Positions 8,571 through 13,371 of a DNA stretch of 13,371 nt are shown here, in pieces (the first letter of the stretch is position 1; the number at the start of each line of letters is the position of its first letter). This DNA comes from Periconia sp. R9002. Lineage: Eukaryota > Ascomycota > Dothideomycetes > Pleosporales > Periconiaceae. The stretch covers positions 1 to 13,371 of the forward strand of contig JAMAHW010000234.1 in assembly GCA_023627715.1 (NCBI GenBank), read 5' to 3'. The position numbers were made by a program, and so were the translations under genes. The notes under the pieces are model-generated. The model saw nothing but the letters and a program-made list of their open reading frames with translations. It had not been told where the DNA came from and made no database searches.

Positions 8571-10900
8571 GTATTACTTTCTTAACTATAGTTAAAGTTT
8601 TTACTATTTAAAAGTAAGCAATCTTCTTTATCTTTTTTAATAGTAGATAAGGTAGATAACGTAGCTATATCTTTTAATTATACTAAGAGATTAGTAAAGT
8701 AAAAAGCGTTTTTATTAGAGGCTATATATCTATAGTACCTATACTTCTAGTAGAGTCTAAGTTTAATAAGTTAATTAATTTAATTTTTAGTTCTACTATA
8801 GTACTCTTAGCCTTATCCTTCTAATATTATACGTATTATAGATTATTTAGTCTTACTAGTGTTATAGTATATTATAGTAGGACTTATACGCATAGCAGCT
8901 AAGTTAGATTTTAATAGGTTAGTCTACTATTCTAAATAGATATTACTACTATATTACTTAATATATTAGGCTTACGTAAAGAAATCTTATAATATCTTAT
9001 TAAAGTTACTACCTATAGATATAGTATTAGTAAGTTAAGATAATATAAAATACTATATATATTTAAGTTTCTAAAATTTAGTATAGCCTAAAAGATTAAT
9101 AATAGCTAGAAACCTAGACTACTATATAGTAATAGTCTTACCTACTTTCTAGCGTAAGTTATTACTAAATAGTTTATACTTTACGTTAGCTACCTTATTA
9201 TATATTATATATACGTCGTCTAGAATTTAAAATATATTTTATACTAAATAAAGTAACTTTAGTAAAAAATAGATAACGTACTAAGTATTACTACTTAGTT
9301 TACTATAGAAGTATTATATACGTATAGTTTTAGAGGGTAGTATTTATAGCTTATTTATACCTTTAATATACTATATTTTATAATTTAGGCTTTTATTACT
9401 CTTAAATATCTTAATATTAGGCGCCTTATAGTATATTTCTTTAAATAAGTTACCTAAATATAGTACGTATAGAGGTATAAACCCTAAGCTAGGCTAATAT
9501 AAAAGATAAAAATAGCTACCTATACTAACGTTTAGAGAGAGAGGTAGTTCTATTAAAGTTTAGAAACCTAAAGTAGAATAAGTAAAGGGTATAGTATATT
9601 AAGCTATTAATCTAGAGTTATTATAACTTAATAATAGGTTAACTAAAAAGTTATAGCTACGCGTACGTTTATAGGGTAGCTTAGTAGTTTAGTAGAGGAC
9701 GTTAGCTCTAGTAGTCTAAAGTAGTATACTAGGTAACTAGTAAATATACTTATAAAGTTATTAGTATATATTAGATAATTCTTTTTAAGTAGTTTCTAAC
9801 TTTTTAGTTAGTTATAATATCTAATTTTTAGCGCTTACTAGCTAAAGGTTAATATATTTATAGTTATCTACTACTTAGTTAGAGTCTTTATTTAGTGTAA
9901 TGTTATACTTATTAAGCTTAGCTATAGTAGCATCTTTTTTATAAATAGCTATAGATTATTTTTATAGTTCTTTTTAGAGTACTACGTTATTAGCTTTCTT
10001 AAGTTCTACTTTAGCTTTAGTTTTTTTTAAAAAGTTATAGTAGGCCTTTAAGTAATCTTAAAAGAGCTAAGGGTAATTAACTACTATATTAATTAATTAA
10101 ATTTAGTTACTAATATTAACTTTATTAACTAAGTTACTACTACTATTATTAGCGTATTAAATAAAGTTTAAAGTAGTTACTACTCTAGGTATCTTTTCCT
10201 TAGCGCTATTACTTATAAAGAAGAGTAAAAAATTATAAAGTAATAAGCTTTTATAAGTCTTATACTTCTTTTTACTCTTTTTTATAAATATATTAAACTA
10301 GACTTTAAAGGTAGACGTATTATTTTTAAGCTTTAACTCTAGGTTTATATTAGGGTACTTACTATCTTAGCTCTTAAACTTAGCTTAATATATAGCCTAC
10401 TTCTATTTATACTCTTTATTACTAAGGCCTAGAAGTTAGTCTAATATACTACTAACTTTAAACTATTAGCTATAAGGCTTTAGAAGAGTAGTACTTACGT
10501 TAAAAGTAGCTTATCTTTCTTAAGATTAAGAGTAGTATACTAACTAAGTAGACTAGCTCTAAAATAGGGTACTTTAGAAGAGAGTTTATAATTTATTAGT
10601 ACCTTTAAAAAAGTTAATTAATAAATTATAGGCTATTAGTTACTAAGTATTACTACTTTTTTTAGGTTAGCTAAGCGCCACTATTATCTTTTATAGTATA
10701 GAGTATACGTTTATCTTAGTTTCCTCTTTACGTAATTCTAATATAGCTAAAGCTAAAGCTAAGAGATAGTTATTATTACTTTTACTAAGCTTTACTATAG
10801 GAATAAGTATAAAAGTTAGAGAATTAAAAGTAGAAAAAACTTAAGTTTACGTAAGCTTTTATAGTTACCTTAGGCGTGCGTTTACTTATAACTTTACTAT
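8550..10900 (-). pseudogene. gag: Ty3/gypsy gag-like coding region, RIP-inactivated
   Basis: A single minus-strand frame can be followed without a shift from about 10860 to about 8560, broken only by TAA/TAG at plausible Gln/Trp positions. It lies just upstream of protease, where the structural capsid protein (Gag) is expected. Near its end, at 8752-8711, is a decayed zinc knuckle, C-x2-C-G-x2-G-H in origin, now Y-x2-Y-R-x2-R-Y followed by I-A-S-N; the last Cys is not evident. Segments near 10020-9950 and 9830-9750 are rich in Lys/Glu/Leu and look like coiled coils. The pol frame begins one base earlier than this one, the -1 relation used for frameshift expression, but I see no clear slippery heptamer. 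At roughly 700-780 codons it is long for Gag. The start codon cannot be placed, and 10900 is a guess. Confidence 0.65.
8711..8752 (-). other. Remnant of Gag CCHC zinc knuckle
   Basis: On the minus strand the codons TAC-x-x-TAT-AGG-x-x-AGA-TAT-ATA-GCC correspond to C-x2-C-G-x2-G-H-I-A after reversing TpG/CpA loss. This motif binds RNA in nucleocapsids. The codon where the final Cys should be reads AAA, which is not a simple RIP product of TGC or TGT, so the assignment is tentative. Confidence 0.45.
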
Positions 10901-11567
10901 AAACTTAGTAGTAGTATTTATTTCTATTAAAATAAAAGTAAAGTGTTAGTTAAATAGTATAACTCTATAGTAGAAGCTTATACTAATTATCTAGGTATAG
11001 TTCTTAGTTAGTAGCTCTATCTACTACTTTATTCTACTAAAGTAAGTATTCTTATTTTAGAGTTCTTTTACCTTTTATCTACTAGTTAATTTTCTATTAC
11101 TAGGTCCTATATAAGAATCTTTTTACTAGTTAATATTATATTACTAAGTTTTTTATACTAGTTAATATTCTATTACTAGGTCCTACTAGTTAGTCTTACT
11201 ACTAAGTTCTTTTTAAGTCTACGCTTACTAGTTAATATACTATTACTAGGTCCTTTAAATATAACTTATTATTTATAAATTTATTAAAAAGTAAACTACT
11301 AATTATTTAAAATATCTACTAGTTAGCTTTCTACTACTAGGTCCTTTAAGACTACACTTAACTAATTAATAAGTATATTATTAGGTCCTAGGCTTTTATT
11401 TAGAGTAAAAGGCTTTTCTTTTTTTTAGCGTTACTAGCTTATCTTAGCTTAGTTTTTAGTATCTAGAAAGACGTTATTATATTTTATAAGCGTACTTATT
11501 ATAAAGTTATTACTATCTATAGTACTCCCTCTATTATTATCTAGGTATAAAGGGACTATAGGTATAG
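10901..11567 (-). other. Gypsy 5' leader with internal repeats
   Basis: These approximately 670 bp lie between the 5' LTR and the first convincing gag frame. Most of the second half is a run of 28-bp repeats (see 11081-11389). Next to the LTR the minus strand reads CTATACCTATAGTCCC, with no recognisable match to a tRNA 3' end; RIP may have erased the primer-binding site, or this family may prime differently. Part of the leader may code for the N-terminus of Gag. Confidence 0.5.
11081..11389. repeat. Seven dispersed copies of a 28-bp motif
   Basis: Copies of ACTAGTTAATATTCTATTAC plus TAGGTCCT occur at 11081-11108, 11125-11152, 11157-11184, 11185-11210, 11227-11254, 11318-11345 and 11361-11389. 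Start-to-start spacings are 44, 32, 28, 42, 91 and 43 bp. Most differences between copies are C/T or G/A. The repeats sit in the retrotransposon leader. They could be an untranslated cis element (for example for packaging or transcription) or a repetitive Gag N-terminus; copies fall in different frames, which favours an untranslated role. Confidence 0.8.
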
Positions 11568-11748
11568 TATAAGAGCTAAGAGTATTACTAATTATAAAGT
11601 ATATAAGATAAATAGTTAAATAGTTAATATAGTAAAATACCTATAGTAAAGAGCTATCTAGTAAGGAGAGCTGCCTATATATAGTAGGTAGTCTAGCAAT
11701 TAGTTAATCTAGCCTAGATAACTAATTAGGTTACGTAACTCTATAATA
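11568..11748 (-). repeat. 5' LTR of gypsy element (181 bp)
   Basis: This is the direct-repeat partner of 3958-4138 and the promoter-bearing LTR in the element's orientation. Of the nine differences, this copy carries the mutated state at most positions, but keeps C or G at three where the other copy has T or A (the G of CTGCC, the C of AGCAAT and the second C of AGCCTAG). The two LTRs therefore mutated separately after integration. Short LTRs of this size are within the range of fungal gypsy elements. Confidence 0.93.
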
Positions 11749-11753
11749 AGTAA
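11749..11753. repeat. Target-site duplication AGTAA, right of gypsy element
   Basis: An exact copy of 3953-3957, abutting the LTR edge at 11748. Confidence 0.88.
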
Positions 11754-12162
11754 TTCTTATAGTAATTATTATAGTAATTATAATTAATTATTACGCTTTT
11801 TATAGTAACTAATAAACTTATACTTATTATACTTTTTACTTTTTTAATTATTTATATTATTTATAAGCTTTCTTCTTTTATTAGTGCTTAGTTATCTTAT
11901 TAAATAGTTATAGAATTATAGTATTCTTAATAAAATTTTAATAAAAGTTAGGTAAGTTATAGAATTTTAGTTATCTAGTTATAAAGATAGAAGAGAGAGA
12001 AAGCATTAGTCTAATTTTTTAAATTTTTAGTTACTAGTCTAGTAGTAATAATTTTTTTTACTTTAGTTAGTACTTAAGCATTTAATTTCTTTTTTTAGTA
12101 AATTAGATATTTAGTAAAAATAGTTATTCTAGTTATTTTTACTTAGGCTTCTATAGTTAATA

Positions 12163-12194
12163 AGTATTAAGTAGAGTTAACTCTACTTAATACT
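12163..12194. repeat. Perfect 32-bp palindrome centred on GTTAAC
   Basis: AGTATTAAGTAGAGTT is followed immediately by its exact reverse complement, with no loop; the centre lies between 12178 and 12179. Weaker symmetry continues a few bases outwards on both sides (TAGTTAAT and ATTAGTTAG). Perfect symmetry over 16 bp per arm is far above what AT-rich chance gives locally and is notable because RIP erodes other repeats here. The origin is unknown. Confidence 0.85.
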
Positions 12195-12734
12195 AATTAG
12201 TTAGAAAGGGTGCGCTAAGTAAATATACTAACTTTTCTATTTTTTTACTTTTATAATACTTAGTATTATAAAGTTTTTTAAAAATTTTTAAGTATTTACT
12301 AGTATAGTACTTTTATTATCCCTTTCTTATCTTTTTACTACTATTCTATAGTAGTTTTTATTATATACTAACTACTAGCTTTTTTCTTTATATAAAGCTT
12401 TTTTATAAGAGAGACTTAAAATCTATAAGTATAGAGGTAGTATATATATTTATTGTACTACTTTTTTACTATAGGACGTAAATAACTTTTTTTAGTAACT
12501 AAATACTCTAGCTTTTATAAGACTAGTATACTTTTAAAAGAAAAAGAAATAAAAAAAAATATTAATACTTAAAAAAAAAAAGATAGGGAGACTAAAACTA
12601 ATTCTATATACTAAAAGATAATAAAAATAATAAGTATACTTTAAAAAAAATACTCTATATACTTTAGAAAAAAATAGTAAAAGAAGTAATACCTATACGC
12701 TAGATATAAAAAAAAAAGATAATAAATATAATAT

Positions 12735-12806
12735 AAAAAGTAAAATAGAAAAAGCTATTATTTAGTAGCTTTTTACTATCTAATAGCTTTTTACTATTTT
12801 ATTTTT
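12735..12806. repeat. Imperfect inverted repeat with embedded 14-bp direct repeat
   Basis: The arm at 12735-12760 pairs imperfectly with 12781-12806 around a 20-bp loop (AAAAAGCTATTA against TAATAGCTTTTT forms the core). TAGCTTTTTACTAT also occurs twice in direct orientation, at 12766-12779 and 12784-12797. It could form a hairpin, but it is not a classical terminator and no gene ends here. Confidence 0.6.
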
Positions 12807-13194
12807 AGGGTAACGCTTATATAACTACCCTTCTAAAAAGAAAAAAAAAAGAAACCTATTTATACTCTAAGTATATAAGAAATTAGATAATTTCTTAGTA
12901 GCCTCTATTATATATCTATAAAGAATTTAGTAAGACTTTATATCTTTATTATTATAGTATATTCTAGTTAGCGCCCTCTATATAATAAACTATTCTTAGC
13001 CTATTTTACGCTTTTAAAGAAATTAGAATCTATACCTATTAATTATATAGCTTATTAGAATTTACTATAAAATATCTAGGCTTAGGTAGATAAGCTATTT
13101 TTAATACTTTTTATACTTATTAATTTTAAATATTTTTTAGTCTATTTTTCTAAAAGTTCTTTTATAGCTCTAGTTTTATATCTAGCTCTAGCTA

Positions 13195-13215
13195 ATATAT
13201 ATATATATATATATA
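13195..13215. repeat. AT dinucleotide microsatellite
   Basis: A run of 21 bases of uninterrupted AT repeat. It is unsurprising in DNA where TA is the commonest dinucleotide. Confidence 0.95.
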
Positions 13216-13371
13216 GTCTTCTTAAGTAATTTCTTTTATAGTATACTAGATAAACTTTTATAATTTATATTCTAGAGTTATTTTTTTAAATTAAGTACTA
13301 TCTAAGTTATAGAGATAATAGTAGTTCTTCTAGTTATTTACTTTAAAAATATAATATAGGCCTAGCTATCT

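Larger units (their letters stand above)
3958..11748 (-). mobile_element. Complete Ty3/gypsy LTR retrotransposon (7791 bp), RIP-inactivated
   Basis: The element is flanked by 181-bp direct LTRs and a perfect AGTAA duplication. Internal order on the minus strand is 5' LTR (11568-11748), repeat-rich leader, gag, protease, reverse transcriptase, RNase H, integrase, polypurine tract and 3' LTR (3958-4138). Integrase downstream of RNase H is the Ty3/gypsy order, not Ty1/copia. The LTR ends, TG...CA in active elements, both read TA here, as RIP would produce. All coding parts carry many stops, and most catalytic acidic residues are lost. No tRNA-type primer-binding site starting TGG could be recognised next to 11567. 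Confidence 0.95.
1..13371. other. RIP-mutated AT-rich heterochromatin-like block
   Basis: Across the whole window CpA and TpG are nearly absent, TpA is in great excess, and CpG is still found. Where related copies can be compared (two transposon copies, two terminal inverted repeats, two LTRs), the differences I checked are C/T or G/A transitions with almost no indels. In the known gene frames, stops fall where Gln (CAA/CAG) or Trp (TGG) codons are expected, and Asp/Glu codons read Asn/Lys. This is the recognised outcome of repeat-induced point mutation in filamentous ascomycetes, which acts on duplicated DNA in the sexual cycle. Such tracts usually form H3K9-methylated, AT-rich isochores, centromeric or subtelomeric regions; which of these applies here cannot be seen. 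Confidence 0.93.
11754..13371. other. Right flank: AT-rich degenerate sequence, no identifiable gene
   Basis: About 1.6 kb outside the gypsy element. It starts with short tandem TTATAGTAATTA units (11757-11780), then continues as RIP-type DNA with a 32-bp palindrome, an A-rich block (about 12535-12735), an imperfect inverted repeat and an AT microsatellite. A plus-strand frame around 12815-13190 reads as protein-like text with only TAA/TAG stops, but I cannot assign it. In the original locus this followed 3952 directly, so it is probably another part of the same old repeat. Confidence 0.5.

Noticed and set aside
11081..11389. CRISPR-like array
   Set aside because: Irregular spacing of 28-91 bp, imperfect repeats, a position inside a eukaryotic retrotransposon leader and no cas genes.
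11540..11567. tRNA primer-binding site next to the 5' LTR
   Set aside because: The minus-strand sequence CTATACCTATAG shows no TGG start or match to a tRNA 3' end that I can recognise.
3958..11748. Ty1/copia assignment
   Set aside because: Integrase lies after RNase H in the element's direction, and the RT/RNase H/integrase motifs match the Ty3/gypsy order.
1..13371. Mitochondrial, apicomplexan or bacterial-symbiont origin because of the AT richness
   Set aside because: The selective loss of CpA/TpG with CpG retained, and the Fot1 and Ty3/gypsy elements, point to fungal nuclear DNA. Simple AT-biased genomes keep TG and CA.
1..13371. Open reading frames and start codons in any frame
   Set aside because: There are almost no ATG codons on either strand, and every recognisable coding region is full of TAA/TAG. 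Remaining short frames are chance.
1..13371. tRNA or rRNA genes
   Set aside because: No tRNA box A/B pair or conserved rRNA segment was seen; GC-rich structured stretches are absent.

Overview
The window is a block of extremely AT-rich, heavily mutated repeats of the kind found in filamentous ascomycetes (Pezizomycotina). The main evidence is dinucleotide composition. TpG and CpA are almost absent from both strands, with only a few dozen left in 13 kb by eye. TpA is hugely over-represented, and CpG is still present. This is the signature of repeat-induced point mutation (RIP, C-to-T at CpA). The region holds almost no ATG. Its stop codons are nearly all TAA/TAG, and no gene in it can be expressed as a normal protein. 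The genus cannot be told from the sequence.

Layout. (1) Positions 1-554 are the 5' part of a Fot1/pogo-type DNA transposon on the minus strand, cut by the window edge. (2) Positions 557-928 are an unidentified spacer. (3) Positions 931-2801 are a second, complete copy of the same transposon (1871 bp) on the plus strand, with terminal inverted repeats of at least 68 bp, a TA target duplication and a recognisable but dead transposase. The two copies lie head to head, so 1-554 and 931-1484 form a near gap-free inverted repeat. (4) Positions 2804-3952 are unidentified degenerate sequence. (5) Positions 3958-11748 are a complete Ty3/gypsy LTR retrotransposon (7791 bp) on the minus strand, with 181-bp LTRs, a perfect 5-bp target duplication (AGTAA), a polypurine tract, and decayed gag and pol. 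(6) Positions 11754-13371 are the other side of the retrotransposon insertion site: unidentified AT-rich sequence with a perfect 32-bp palindrome, an A-rich block and a small AT microsatellite.

The two transposon families are unrelated in mechanism (cut-and-paste transposase; reverse transcriptase plus integrase) and were inserted separately into an older sequence. Read through the RIP stops, both still align well to their families. The gypsy pol keeps one frame from protease through reverse transcriptase and RNase H to integrase, with D-x62-D-x35-E spacing. Gag keeps one frame for more than 2 kb and sits in the -1 relation to pol. Most catalytic Asp/Glu codons now read Asn/Lys, as G-to-A change predicts. 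I see no host gene, RNA gene, CRISPR array or new functional system. The value of the window is as a readable fossil of RIP-inactivated, nested mobile elements.
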